From the NCBI RefSeq assembly GCF_014323705.1, contig NZ_JABVEC010000029.1, positions 1 to 64,000 on the forward strand: a DNA stretch of 64,000 bases. The letters run 5' to 3'. Shown here piece by piece: positions 8,946 through 17,799 of the stretch. The position numbers and the translations under genes were made by a program. Every line of letters starts with the position of its first letter. Positions within the stretch are counted from its first letter, which is position 1. The notes under the pieces were generated by a model. That model saw only the letters and a list, made by a program, of their open reading frames with translations, was not told where the DNA came from and did no database searches. The DNA comes from Actinomadura alba. GTDB lineage: Bacteria > Actinomycetota > Actinomycetes > Streptosporangiales > Streptosporangiaceae.

Positions 8946-9449
8946 TCAGCAGTCCGCTTCTTCAGGGGCGATCGACTCTCGCTGAGCGGTCTGTGCGACG
9001 CGGGAGAGCAGGGTGCGCAGCTGCTCGGCGTCCTGGTCGCCGAGATCGACGAGGAGGCGTGCCTCGGCGGCAGCGAGGCCGTGTCGCACTTGCTTCAGGC
9101 GGGTGCGTCCGGTGTCGGTGATGAGGACCTGGCGTGCGCGCCGGTCGCGCGGGTCGGGCCTTCGAGTGATCAGTTCGTGTGCTTCGAGGTCGTCGAGCAG
9201 GTAGGTCATCACCGTGCGGTCCAGGCTGACCTCTTTGGCCAGTGCGAGCTGTGAGGGCGGCTCGCCGCCGGCCAGGGCGACCAGTACGAGGTACCCGCGC
9301 GGGCCTCCTGGCAGCTCGACGACGGATTCGGTGGCGACGCGGCGGAAGGCGGCGGAGACCATGCGGATCGCCCAGCCCAGGTCGGTCTCCAGCGCCAGGT
9401 CCTCAGCCTCGCCGCGCGGCTTCTTGTTCTCGGAGGTGGATGCGCTCAC
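8946..9449 (-). CDS. MarR family transcriptional regulator
   Basis: 167-aa winged-helix regulator (GTG start at 9449). The MarR core is clear: a recognition region around LALAKEVSLDRTVMTYLLDDLE, the wing with DPRDRRARQVLITDTGR, and flanking dimerisation helices. The frame stays open to 9515, but those codons would run through the perfect operator palindrome at 9480-9508, so the internal GTG is more likely. It is divergent from an SDR gene, a standard layout for a MarR repressor that controls itself and a detoxification enzyme. The signal molecule is unknown. Confidence 0.88.
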   Translation of the reverse strand: MSASTSENKKPRGEAEDLALETDLGWAIRMVSAAFRRVATESVVELPGGPRGYLVLVALAGGEPPSQLALAKEVSLDRTVMTYLLDDLEAHELITRRPDPRDRRARQVLITDTGRTRLKQVRHGLAAAEARLLVDLGDQDAEQLRTLLSRVAQTAQRESIAPEEADC

Positions 9450-9479
9450 TTGGCCAGCGTAGCACTCAAGCGTTATGCG

Positions 9480-9508
9480 ACAGATGTTCTTGCAAGCAGA
9501 ACATCTGT
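9480..9508. promoter_or_regulatory. MarR operator candidate
   Basis: ACAGATGTTCT (9480-9490) and AGAACATCTGT (9498-9508) form a perfect 11-bp inverted repeat with a 7-base spacer. It lies between the divergent MarR and SDR starts, exactly where the autoregulatory operator is expected. Confidence 0.8.
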
Positions 9509-9588
9509 GATGCATAGTGGGTGAGGCAAGGGCGTCCTGCGTGCGGTCCGCGCACTACGGCGTCATGACAACGGCAAGAGAGACTGCA

Positions 9589-10341
9589 ATGAACATCAGC
9601 ACCGCTTTGCGGGGCAGCACCGCACTGGTGACCGGGGCGACATCGGGTATCGGCAAGGCCGTGGCGCAGGGCTTGGCCCGGCTGGGGGCCGAGGTCGTGT
9701 TGCACGGGCGGGACCAGGCCCGTGGCGAGGCCCTGGTGAAGGAGATCGCAGCCGAGGGCGGCACCGCCCGTTTCGTCGCCGCTGATCTCACCGACGCCGA
9801 GGACACGCTGCACCTGGCCTCGCAGGCCGGCGACGTGGACATCCTGGTGAGCAACGCGGGCCTGTACCAGTTCACACCGACCCCCGCGACCGACGCCGCG
9901 AGCTTCGACCGGCAGATTGCGGTCAACACGCGGGCCCCGTTCCTGCTGGTCGGCGCGCTGGCGCCCGGCATGGTCCAGCGCGGACAGGGATCGATCGTGC
10001 TGGTCGGGTCGAGTGCGGCGCGCATGCCCGCCCCGGTCGGAGCGGCCTACGGTGCCTCCAAGGCCGGTGTGGAGATCCTCACCCGTTACTGGGCCACCGA
10101 GTTCGGCCCGTCCGGCGTGCGTGTCAACGCCGTGTCTCCGGGCCCCGTCCACACCGAGGGCACCTCGGCGATGCTCGGCGAGCACACCGCGGTCCTGGAC
10201 AAGACCAACGCGCGCGGCCGGGCGGGCGACCCGAGCGAGATCGCCGACATCGTCTCGTTCCTGGTCAGCCCGGCCAGCAGCTACGTCAACGGCTCCATCC
10301 TGTTCGCCGACGGCGGCGAGCTCAGCGCCCTGCCCAACTGA
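9589..10341 (+). CDS. Short-chain dehydrogenase/reductase (SDR)
   Basis: 250-aa classical SDR oxidoreductase. The cofactor loop TGATSGIG is at residues 15-22, an NAG motif follows near 88-90, and the catalytic YGASK has Tyr154 and Lys158. A C-terminal FLVSPASSYVNGSILFADGG segment closes the Rossmann core, as in NADP(H)-dependent reductases of this family. I chose the ATG at 9589, which has a purine-rich site (AAGAGAG) before it; an in-frame ATG at 9565 is possible. It is the first gene of an SDR-epimerase pair divergent from MarR. The substrate is unknown; a reactive carbonyl or quinone is plausible. Confidence 0.9.
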   Translation: MNISTALRGSTALVTGATSGIGKAVAQGLARLGAEVVLHGRDQARGEALVKEIAAEGGTARFVAADLTDAEDTLHLASQAGDVDILVSNAGLYQFTPTPATDAASFDRQIAVNTRAPFLLVGALAPGMVQRGQGSIVLVGSSAARMPAPVGAAYGASKAGVEILTRYWATEFGPSGVRVNAVSPGPVHTEGTSAMLGEHTAVLDKTNARGRAGDPSEIADIVSFLVSPASSYVNGSILFADGGELSALPN

Positions 10342-10352
10342 GGAACGGCACC

Positions 10353-11261
10353 ATGAACGTCTTCGTCATCGGCGCCACCGGCTTCGTCGGTGGCGCCATC
10401 GCACGGCACCTGGCCGGCAGCGGGCACACGGTCACCGGCTTGGCCCGCACCGGCACGGCCGCCACCGCCCTCGATGCTCAAGGGATCACCCCGGTGGCCG
10501 GAGACCTGGATTCCAGGCGCTCTGCCACCCTCGAAGCGGCGCTGCGGGCCGACGCTGTCATCTACGCGGCCCAGGCCGATCCGGCGCAGGAGACAGCGAC
10601 CGTTGACGACCTGACCCGCGCCATGGCGGGAACGGGCAAGACGCTGATCTTCCTCTCCGGCAGCGGCGTGCTTCTGCAGCGCACCGCGGGGGCCTGGAGT
10701 CAGGACAGCTTCGCCGAGCACGACCCCTTCACCGTCGAACCCCTGGCGACCTGCCGTAAGGCCGCCGAGGACACCGTCCTGGCCGCCGCTTCCGACAGGC
10801 TGCGCGCCATGGTCATCCGCCCCGGACTGATCTGGGGCCCCGGCGACCACTGCCACGTGCCGATGACCTACCAGTCGGTCGCCGCGACCGGGGCGGCCTG
10901 CTACGTCGGGTCCGGACTGAACACCTACAGCCACGTCCACATCGACGACGTGACCCGCCTGTTCACCCTCGCCCTGGAAGCGGGGCGGACGGGAGGGCTC
11001 TACCACGCCGTGGCCGGGGAAGTACCCAACCGCTGGATCGCAGAGAGAGTCGCGGACGACCTCGGCTGCGACACCCGCAGCGTCACACCACAGGAAGCGG
11101 CCCTGGTCTGGGGCGAGTTCGGCGCCCTCATCATGGCAGCCTCCAGTCGGCTGCGAGCGGTGAGTGCACAGCAGGAACTGGGATGGCGCCCCGCGCACAC
11201 CGACATCGTGTCCATGATCGGTGAAGCACGCCTGAGGAAACTCGCCAACCACAGCGCATAA
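10353..11261 (+). CDS. NAD-dependent epimerase/dehydratase family protein
   Basis: 302-aa extended/atypical SDR. The N-terminal dinucleotide motif GATGFVGG (residues 7-14) is clear, and an LSGSGVL strand and IRPGLIWGPGDH segment follow the family pattern. The usual catalytic YxxxK is not obvious, so it may be an atypical NAD(P)H-binding protein. It begins 11 bases after the SDR stop, making the two an operon under the same MarR operator. The substrate is unknown. Confidence 0.82.
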   Translation: MNVFVIGATGFVGGAIARHLAGSGHTVTGLARTGTAATALDAQGITPVAGDLDSRRSATLEAALRADAVIYAAQADPAQETATVDDLTRAMAGTGKTLIFLSGSGVLLQRTAGAWSQDSFAEHDPFTVEPLATCRKAAEDTVLAAASDRLRAMVIRPGLIWGPGDHCHVPMTYQSVAATGAACYVGSGLNTYSHVHIDDVTRLFTLALEAGRTGGLYHAVAGEVPNRWIAERVADDLGCDTRSVTPQEAALVWGEFGALIMAASSRLRAVSAQQELGWRPAHTDIVSMIGEARLRKLANHSA

Positions 11262-11266
11262 CGACG

Positions 11267-11303
11267 CTTCACCACCGCCGCTGTGTGAGCGGCGGCGGCG
11301 AAG
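11267..11303 (+). terminator. Hairpin after the SDR-epimerase operon
   Basis: Arms 11267-11282 and 11288-11303 pair over 16 bases with two A-C mismatches and a 5-base loop, beginning six bases after the epimerase stop. The remaining bases to 11529 hold no recognisable gene. Confidence 0.6.
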
Positions 11304-11529
11304 CCGCCAACCCGCGCGTGACCGCTGCCCAATCGCGCAGCTGCCGTCACTCGATCCGCAACGAGCTCGCGACCCCACGAAGTCGTCCACGCGCCACGGC
11401 ATGCAGTGCCGTGATGGCCCGCCGGCCACTCGCATGGCGCGGCTTCCGGCGCCGGTCGGCAGACGAGCACCGGTTCCCGCCGGGAACACACCACTGATAT
11501 CCACCTTTACTTGATGAAAGAGGACTCTC

Positions 11530-12387
11530 GTGAGCACTTCCGACTGGCTTCCTGACGGCTTCAAGATCCACCGGATCGCCACCAACGGAACCAACCTCTC
11601 GGTCGCCGTCGGCGGCAGTGGACCGGTCCTGGTCCTGCTCCACGGCTGGCCGCAAACCTCGCGTGCATGGGCCCGCGTCATGCCAACCCTCGCCGAAGCG
11701 CACACCGTCGTCGTCCCCGACCTGCGGGGCACCGGCGCCAGCGACCGGCCCGAGGCCGGATACACGAAGACCAACCAGGCACGCGACATGCGCGGGATCC
11801 TCAAGGGACTCGGCCTCACCGGTCCCGTGGCCGTGGCCGGTCACGACATCGGCTCGATGGTCGCCCTGGGCTGGGCAGCCGCCCACCCCGAGGACATCGC
11901 CCACCTCATCCTGGTCGATTCCATCCTGCCCGGGCTCGGCCTGGAGGAGGCGATGAACGTCGCCGAGGGCGGCATGTGGCACTTCGGCTTCTTCATGGCC
12001 CCCCACGTGCCCGAGATGCTCTTCGACGGGCACGAACTGGAGTTCTTCACCGCCACGTTCACCGCCATGTCCGCCCCCGGCACCTTCAGCCCCGACGACC
12101 TCGCCGCTTACGCGGAGTCCTACTCCGGGCGGGAGCGGCTCCGCGGTGGCTTCGAGCATTACCGCACACTCCTTGAGGACGGCCGGGAGAACCGCGCCCT
12201 CCTGGCCGACCGGCCACTGCCCATGCCCGTCCTGGCCATCGGCACCGCCCAATCCGGCACAGCCACTGCACAGGCCCTGAGCCCCCACGCGGACAACGTG
12301 CAAAGCAAGGTCGCACCGACGGGACACTTCGTCGCCGAGGAAGACCCGGATTGGTTCACGGAGGCCATTACTGAGTTCCTCGCCTGA
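11530..12387 (+). CDS. Epoxide-hydrolase/dehalogenase-like alpha/beta hydrolase
   Basis: 285-aa cytoplasmic alpha/beta hydrolase with a GTG start and a strong ribosome site (GAAAGAGGA). The oxyanion motif HGWPQ is at 38-42. The nucleophile elbow is GHDIGS with Asp106 rather than Ser, and the catalytic His is H266 in GHFVAEED. An Asp nucleophile is the mark of epoxide hydrolases and haloalkane/haloacetate dehalogenases, which work through an ester intermediate. It follows the SDR-epimerase operon on the same strand but has its own 268-base upstream region, so it may be separately transcribed. Which of the two reactions it performs is not decidable here. Confidence 0.87.
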   Translation: MSTSDWLPDGFKIHRIATNGTNLSVAVGGSGPVLVLLHGWPQTSRAWARVMPTLAEAHTVVVPDLRGTGASDRPEAGYTKTNQARDMRGILKGLGLTGPVAVAGHDIGSMVALGWAAAHPEDIAHLILVDSILPGLGLEEAMNVAEGGMWHFGFFMAPHVPEMLFDGHELEFFTATFTAMSAPGTFSPDDLAAYAESYSGRERLRGGFEHYRTLLEDGRENRALLADRPLPMPVLAIGTAQSGTATAQALSPHADNVQSKVAPTGHFVAEEDPDWFTEAITEFLA

Positions 12388-12527
12388 ACTTCAAGGCGCC
12401 ACAGCCGAGTTCAGAGGGCCGCATTGGGAAACGAATTCGGCGCACGACGAGCGTTCGCTCGCCGTCCAACGCGCTGAACTTGACAGGGAACCGTCGTGCA
12501 GCCGGACGTCGTGCGGCTCCGCCTCGG

Positions 12528-13436
12528 TCAGGGCCCGGCGGTGTGCCTCAGGATGGCGGTGACCACGGTGTCCCAGTCCACCGGGGGCAGTTCGTGTCCT
12601 GTCCCCTCCAGGGCGAGCAGTTCGGCACCGGGGATCTCCGCCGCCAGGGCGACCCCGTTGCCGTAGGGGAAGAACGGGTCGTCGGTGCCGTGGATCACCA
12701 GCGTCGGAGCGCTCACCTCCGGCAGACGCTCCCTCCAGCGGTCGCCGTGGTCGATGAAGGCGATGTTGCTCAGGCTCGACCGGATGTTCCTCGTGCGGTC
12801 GAGGACGCGGCCCGCGAGGTCACGCGCGGCCGCCTCGTCGAAGGGACGCGCCGTACCCGCCATCGCCCGGTCGACGGCGACGAGATGATCGATGACCGCG
12901 GCCCGGTCGGACCAGTCGGGCTCCCCCGCTCGGAAGAACGCCATGATGCCGTCCGTGTGGTCCGGCAGGTCCGGGTCACACGGCCCGGGAGCGATGGACC
13001 GCGTCGAGATCAGGGTGAGGGTGGCGACCCGATCCGGGTGGTCGAGGCCCATGAGCTGGCCGATCCAGCCGCCCCCCGACGAGCTCACGACGTGGGCGCG
13101 GGCCACACCGAGGACGTCGAGCAGCTCCACGGCGTCCGTTACGAGATCGCGAAGGGTGTACGGCGGGGCCCCCGGTTCGTAGCCGACCGACCGGCCCGTG
13201 TCCCGGAAGTCATAGCGGACGACGAAGCGGGACCCGGCCACGAGCCGCTCACAGAATCCGTCCTCCCACGCGAGCACCGACCGGCCGATCAGGAGCACCG
13301 CCGGATCGGCGGGGTCGCCGAGGGTATCGGCGTACAGGTCGACGCCGTTGACCCGCAGGGTCCGCCCGCCCGGCGGCAGGGCTCGGACGCCGGTGGGCGG
13401 CACGGTCGGATCCTCGGTGGCGCGGTCGGTGGTCAT
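12528..13436 (-). CDS. Alpha/beta hydrolase, RdmC/aclacinomycin methylesterase-like
   Basis: 302-aa hydrolase. The sequence VRYDFRDTGRS and the region around residues 110-150 resemble RdmC-type esterases. Catalytic Asp (GTDDPF) and His (GTGHELP) are present. The nucleophile elbow reads VSSSGG instead of the usual GxSxG, so the first Gly is replaced by Ser; Ser in the centre remains. The ATG at 13436 has a good AGAGGAG site and is preferred to the frame's upstream start. It lies just downstream of the ECF42 sigma gene on the same strand and could be in its operon or regulon. The substrate is unknown. Confidence 0.82.
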   Translation of the reverse strand: MTTDRATEDPTVPPTGVRALPPGGRTLRVNGVDLYADTLGDPADPAVLLIGRSVLAWEDGFCERLVAGSRFVVRYDFRDTGRSVGYEPGAPPYTLRDLVTDAVELLDVLGVARAHVVSSSGGGWIGQLMGLDHPDRVATLTLISTRSIAPGPCDPDLPDHTDGIMAFFRAGEPDWSDRAAVIDHLVAVDRAMAGTARPFDEAAARDLAGRVLDRTRNIRSSLSNIAFIDHGDRWRERLPEVSAPTLVIHGTDDPFFPYGNGVALAAEIPGAELLALEGTGHELPPVDWDTVVTAILRHTAGP

Positions 13437-13519
13437 CACATCTCCTCTGGGTGGGCGGTGGCCTACACCCCACCGACGAACGAGCCCGGCCCGGACGGAC
13501 AAGATCATGACGATCGGAT

Positions 13520-14806
13520 CTACCGTCCGGTCTGACGAGGACCCTCCACCAGGCCGGCCGTCTCGGCCAGCCGCCGGGCGAGGTAACGGCGCTCGGCGTC
13601 GGTGGCGGCCAGGTCGAGCGCCTCGCGGTAGGCGACGGCGGCCTCGTCGTAGCGGCCGAGGCGGCGGAGCAGGTCGGCGCGCGTGGCGGGCAGCAGGTGG
13701 TAGCCGGTCAGCGCTCCCGACGTCGCCAGCTCCTCCACCAGCTCCAGGCCCGCCGTGGGACCCTCGGCCATCCCCACCGCCACGGCGCGGTTCAGCCGCA
13801 CCACCGGCGAGGGCACCAGCAGAATGAGCCGGCCGTACAGCGCGGCGATCTGCGCCCAGTCGGTGTCGGCCGCCTCGGTGGCGCTCGCGTGGCAGGCGGC
13901 GATGGCCGCCTGGATCTGGTACGGGCCTGGACGGCGGCGGCGCAGGGCCGCGTCGAGCAGCTCCAGTCCCTCGGCGATCTCGCCCGCGTCCCAGCGGGCG
14001 CGGTCCTGCCGCTCCAGGGTCACGAGGTCTCCCGCGTCGTCGACCCGGGAGGCGCGGCGGGCATCGTGCAGCAGCATGAGCGCGAGCAGGCCGGCGGCCT
14101 CGGGCTCGTCGGGCATCAGGCCGGCGAGGACGCGGGCCAGCCGGATCGCCTCCCCAGACAGGCCCTGGCGTGCCAGGTCGCCTCCCGCGCTGGCGGCGTA
14201 GCCCTCGTTGAACAGCAGGTACAGCACCCCGAGCACCGCCGTGGTGCGCTCCGGCAGCAGGTGGGCCGGCGGCACCCGGTACGGGATGCCGGCATTGCGG
14301 ATCTTCTGCTTGGCCCGGACCAGGCGCCGTGACATCGTCGGCTCGGGCACCAGGAACGCCCGGGCGATCTCGGCCGTGGTCAGCCCGGCCAGGGTGCGCA
14401 ACGTGAGCGCCACCTGGGCCTCGAAGGCCAGCGCCGGGTGGCAGCAGGTGAACAGCAGCCGCAGGCGGTCGTCACGCACGCCGCTGACGGCGGCCTCGCG
14501 GTCGTCCGGCGCGTCATCGGCTTCGCCCGGCCCCGCCATCATGGCGACCTCCCGCAGTTTCGCCGCGCCGACCGCCTGGCGGCGCAGCCGGTCGACGGCG
14601 CGGTTGCGCGCCGTCGTGGTGAGCCAGGCCCCGGGCCGCCGGGGCACGCCGTCGCGCGGCCAGCGCTCCAGCGCCTGCGCGAACGCGTCCTGCGCGCACT
14701 CCTCGGCGAGGTCCCAGTCGCCGGTCATGCCGATCAGGGTCGCGACGATCTGGCCCCACTCCTCACGAAAGGCCCCGGCGACCGCCGCCTCGACGGCCGG
14801 GGTCAC
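13520..14806 (-). CDS. ECF42-type RNA polymerase sigma factor
   Basis: 428-aa extracytoplasmic-function sigma factor. Sigma region 2 (about 12-75; AEECAQDAFAQALERWP) and region 4 (about 115-175; LTTAEIARAFLVPEPTMSRR) are followed by a C-terminal extension of about 230 residues. This contains the LYLLFNEGYAAS and LERQDRARWD signatures of group ECF42, whose extension acts in place of an anti-sigma factor. The GTG at 14806 overlaps the stop of the YCII gene (GTGA), showing translational coupling; upstream in-frame codons belong to the other gene. ECF42 genes are nearly always paired with a YCII/DGPF protein, as here. Confidence 0.92.
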   Translation of the reverse strand: MTPAVEAAVAGAFREEWGQIVATLIGMTGDWDLAEECAQDAFAQALERWPRDGVPRRPGAWLTTTARNRAVDRLRRQAVGAAKLREVAMMAGPGEADDAPDDREAAVSGVRDDRLRLLFTCCHPALAFEAQVALTLRTLAGLTTAEIARAFLVPEPTMSRRLVRAKQKIRNAGIPYRVPPAHLLPERTTAVLGVLYLLFNEGYAASAGGDLARQGLSGEAIRLARVLAGLMPDEPEAAGLLALMLLHDARRASRVDDAGDLVTLERQDRARWDAGEIAEGLELLDAALRRRRPGPYQIQAAIAACHASATEAADTDWAQIAALYGRLILLVPSPVVRLNRAVAVGMAEGPTAGLELVEELATSGALTGYHLLPATRADLLRRLGRYDEAAVAYREALDLAATDAERRYLARRLAETAGLVEGPRQTGR

Positions 14807-15138
14807 GGCTCCCAGAGCGGCCTGACCTCGATCTGCCCGTACCGCGCGGCCGGGTGCTTCGAGGCCACCTCTACGGCCTCGTCGAGGTCGGCGCACTCGA
14901 TCAGGCTGAACCCGCCGATCTGGTCCTTGGTCTCGGCGAACGGGCCGTCGGACAGCAGCACCTCGTCGCCGCGCACCCGTACCGTCGTGGCGTCACTGCT
15001 CGGCCGCAGACCCGCCCCGCCGCGCAGCACCCCCCGGCGTTCCATCTCCTCGCTCCAGCCGCCGCATCCGGCCATGGCCTCGGCCTCCCCCGGCACCAGC
15101 TCGGACACGTCACTACAGATCATCAACATGTACTTCAC
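14803..15138 (-). CDS. YCII-related (DGPF domain) protein, ECF42 partner
   Basis: 111-aa YCII-family protein, starting at GTG 15138 with GAGAGGGA as ribosome site. The family hallmark LSDGPFAETKDQIGG is at about 62-76, and the fold resembles a dimeric ferredoxin-like barrel. DGPF proteins are the standard genomic partners of ECF42 sigma factors; their biochemical role is not settled, and a role in sensing or modifying a stress compound is speculative. It is the promoter-proximal gene of the two and overlaps the sigma gene by four bases. Confidence 0.9.
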   Translation of the reverse strand: MKYMLMICSDVSELVPGEAEAMAGCGGWSEEMERRGVLRGGAGLRPSSDATTVRVRGDEVLLSDGPFAETKDQIGGFSLIECADLDEAVEVASKHPAARYGQIEVRPLWEP

Positions 15139-15276
15139 AGGGTCCCTCTCAATGGCCGACGGTGATCCCACCCCCACGACGAACGGGAACGGCCGATCCC
15201 GACAACGGGCCGGTGCGGTCAAGGTCGGCCGGCGCCGTCGCGCCATGGTATTCGTCGGTCGTCCTACTGTGAGGGG

Positions 15277-16023
15277 ATGCTCACGGTTGGGGTGGACCTC
15301 GCCGCCGAGCCGGTCAACACAGCGGTGGCGTGGCTGGACTGGGCGTCCGGCCGCTGCTCGGTTCGCCGGCTGGTGATCGGCGCGGACGACGCGCTCATCG
15401 TCGATGCGCTTTCGACCGCCGGCAAGGCCGGCATCGACTGCCCGCTCGGCTGGCCGGTCCCCTTCGTCGAGTTCGTCATGGCGCATCAGGCCGGGCACGT
15501 GAACGTGCCCGCGGACACCACGGGACGCGCATGGCGCCGGAATCTGGCTCTGCGGCTCACTGATCAGCAGGTCTACGAGCGGACCGGCCTGACCCCGCTG
15601 AGCGTCTCGGCCGACCGGATCGGTCACGCCACCATGCGCTGCGCGGCCATCCTGGCCCGGCTCGCACGTGAGGGCCGTCCGGTGGACCGCTGCGGCCGCG
15701 GCGCCGTCGTCGAGGTCTATCCCGCGGCGTCCCTCAAACTGTGGGGGCTACCCCACCGGGGTTACAAGCGCCCACAGCACCTCGCGGACCTCGGCCGCCT
15801 GGTCGACGAACTCCAGGCGGCCGCACCCTGGCTCGACCTGGGGCCACACGAAGCGGCCTGCCGGCGCCACCACGACGCCCTCGACGCGGTCATCGCCGCC
15901 CTCACCGCTCGCGCAGCGTCCCAGGGCCTGGTCGCCACCCCCGCCAAAGACCAGATGGACACTGCCACGGCCGAGGGCTGGATCGCGCTGCCCACCACAC
16001 CGCTTGAGGATCTTCGTCCCTGA
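15277..16023 (+). CDS. DUF429 domain protein (RNase H-like fold)
   Basis: 248-aa protein of the DUF429 family, predicted to adopt an RNase H-like fold. The first acidic residue is in VGVDLAAEP, the second in AGIDCPLGWP (about 50-60), and a later HDALDAVIAALTAR segment (about 206-220) holds the third. These positions correspond to the acidic triad of RNase H-like nucleases, but no activity is established for the family. It is divergent from the YCII-ECF42 pair with a 138-base gap and could share its control region. Confidence 0.8.
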   Translation: MLTVGVDLAAEPVNTAVAWLDWASGRCSVRRLVIGADDALIVDALSTAGKAGIDCPLGWPVPFVEFVMAHQAGHVNVPADTTGRAWRRNLALRLTDQQVYERTGLTPLSVSADRIGHATMRCAAILARLAREGRPVDRCGRGAVVEVYPAASLKLWGLPHRGYKRPQHLADLGRLVDELQAAAPWLDLGPHEAACRRHHDALDAVIAALTARAASQGLVATPAKDQMDTATAEGWIALPTTPLEDLRP

Positions 16024-16220
16024 CACACCTTCGGCGGCATGTGCGGATGTCTGGATCCCGCTCGGTATTCGCACTGGTCACGCTGTGCCACGCCGGCAGT
16101 TCACATCACCTGACCGCGGCGGCGAATCATCGCGGCAAGCCGGGCCGCGCGGGCCGCCACACCCTGCGTCAACTCGCCCGGAAGGTTGCCACCCTGCTTC
16201 AGGAGTGCCACGCTTCGCCG

Positions 16221-16559
16221 GTGGCTCCGCTGAAGTTGATCGAAACCACGCCCGGGAAGTTCTCACTGTTGCTGAACGCAGGGACGACGCAAGTAGATGC
16301 GCTCGTCGCGCAGCTCGGTCACGAGCCGAACGGGTACTTCTGGGAAGGCGTCGCGCAATTCCTCGTCAGCACGGAGGCCCCGACCCTCGAAGGGCGATTC
16401 TCGTATGATCCGGAAGGCGGCATGTTCTGCGCGTACGGTGAGGATCGAACCGCACTCCAAGAGCTGGCTGCCCTGATGAGTGCCGTCGCCGCAGACGATG
16501 ATCATATGCGGAAGCTCATCGCCTCGGCCGAGGCCAGCGGCTTCGAGTTCGACGACTGA
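16221..16559 (+). CDS. Imm51-like immunity protein
   Basis: About 112 aa if started at GTG 16221 (AGGAG at 16201-16205, a long 15-base spacing). The frame is open back to 16041, but that upstream part is Arg/His-rich and looks non-coding. Conserved features fit the Imm51 family of polymorphic-toxin immunity proteins: ETTPGKFSLLL near the start, GYFWEGVA in the middle, and FSYDPEGGMFCAYGED in the second half. Imm proteins neutralise a cognate toxin domain. No toxin gene is present next to it, so this is an orphan immunity gene, perhaps protecting against toxins from kin. The family assignment is from memory of motifs. Confidence 0.6.
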   Translation: MAPLKLIETTPGKFSLLLNAGTTQVDALVAQLGHEPNGYFWEGVAQFLVSTEAPTLEGRFSYDPEGGMFCAYGEDRTALQELAALMSAVAADDDHMRKLIASAEASGFEFDD

Positions 16560-16862
16560 TCATGCGCGCGAACCATTTGGCTCACGGTTCGCCCTGACAG
16601 CCAGGCCCGCGCTACCAAGACGGCGCTACCGGTAAGCAGCATCAGTGAGCCTTCTCTGCACCGAGCAAGTCGGCACCCCGACAATGGGAGTTCTCAGCCC
16701 GGCCCACGCTGTCGCGCCCCTTGAACTTCGAGCTGGCCCACATACATATAGGAGCTGATTGTCCCGTCTCGTTGAACTTGAGGCGTGATCGCGGCTGGCG
16801 GCGTCTTCGCTGATCCCGCGAAGCTAGCGACCCGCGGAGCTTGGTCGGCCCCTGACGGCCCC
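16560..16862. other. Intergenic region without a recognisable gene
   Basis: 303 bases between the Imm51-like gene and the convergent imine-reductase-like gene. Base composition is noticeably less GC-rich than the flanks (an ACATACATATAG patch at about 16740). No hairpin with a long stem and no coding frame was seen. It may be the relic of an insertion, but nothing identifiable is left. Confidence 0.4.
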
Positions 16863-17750
16863 TCAGCGACGGCCGAGGATCTCGGCGATCCGGGTGAACC
16901 CCTCGGCGCCGTGGCCCTGTCCGATGGCGCGGCGTGCCATGCCCTCGGCTGCACGCATCACGCCCGCGTCGATGCCATGAGTCTCGGAGGTGTGGACGAT
17001 ATGGGCCATGGACGATACCGCCGAGGTCATCGGGTTGCCCTCGCCGGAGAACCTGCCGCTGTCCACTTCCTCCGCGGACTGCTCGAAGATCGGTGGGAGG
17101 ATCGCGCCGATGCCCTTGGCGAACGGAGCCAGCTCCCGCGCGGTGACACCCTCCGCCCTCGCCACGGCCAGTGCGTGCACATAGCCCGCCATCGCAGTCC
17201 AGAAGATGTCGAGCAGTGCGATGTCGTACGCCGCTGCCCGGCCAATCTCCTCGCCGAGGTGGGTGTGGGTGCCGCCCAGCGCATCCAGCACTGGGCGGTG
17301 CTCCCGGTAGAGCTCCTGCGAGCCGCTGTGGATGAACACCGCGGCCGGCGTTCCGATGGTCGTGGTCGGTGTCATGATCGCACCGTCCAGGTACCGGATG
17401 CCGTGCTCGGCCGCCCAGGCCGCGGTGTCCCGGGCTCGGCCCGGGGTGTCGGCAGTCAGGTTCACCACCGTGCGCCCCTTGAGCACATCGGCGACCTCGC
17501 CGCGCCGCAGAATGGCGTCCGCCGCGTCGTAGTTCACCACGCAGACTACGGTCAACCCGCTTGCGGCGACCGCCGCCTCGGCCGATCGGGCGCCGACTGC
17601 GCCCCGCTCGACCAGCTCCCGATCCCTGCCCGGCGTCCGGTTCCAGACCGTGGTCCGCAGGCCGGCATCCAGGAACGCGCCCGCCAGGGACCGGCCCATC
17701 GGCCCCAGGCCAAGCACGGTGACGGCAGACTGTTCGGTGTGCGAGGACAT
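16863..17750 (-). CDS. Imine reductase-like NADP-dependent oxidoreductase
   Basis: 295-aa protein of the beta-hydroxyacid dehydrogenase/imine reductase superfamily. The N-terminal Rossmann motif GLGPMG is at 14-19, followed by VWNRTPGR, the phosphate-binding loop that favours NADPH. The C-terminal helical dimer domain (about 165-290) contains AAAYDIALLDIFWTAM, the pattern of imine reductases rather than true hydroxyisobutyrate dehydrogenases. It is divergent from an HxlR regulator with a 49-base gap, so it is probably repressed by it. The natural substrate of such enzymes is usually unknown. Confidence 0.85.
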   Translation of the reverse strand: MSSHTEQSAVTVLGLGPMGRSLAGAFLDAGLRTTVWNRTPGRDRELVERGAVGARSAEAAVAASGLTVVCVVNYDAADAILRRGEVADVLKGRTVVNLTADTPGRARDTAAWAAEHGIRYLDGAIMTPTTTIGTPAAVFIHSGSQELYREHRPVLDALGGTHTHLGEEIGRAAAYDIALLDIFWTAMAGYVHALAVARAEGVTARELAPFAKGIGAILPPIFEQSAEEVDSGRFSGEGNPMTSAVSSMAHIVHTSETHGIDAGVMRAAEGMARRAIGQGHGAEGFTRIAEILGRR

Positions 17751-17799
17751 GATTTAGCTCCCGTAAAAAATATCGGTAACAACAACGAATAGGACGAAG

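Noticed and set aside
16041..16220. The N-terminal 60 codons of the open frame leading into the Imm51-like gene
   Set aside because: The part lacks similarity to the family and actinobacterial codon bias; a start at 16221 gives the normal family length.
16690..16862. Insertion-sequence end near the imine reductase gene
   Set aside because: The AT-rich patch and a phrase resembling element ends were noted, but there is no inverted repeat pair, target duplication or transposase piece.
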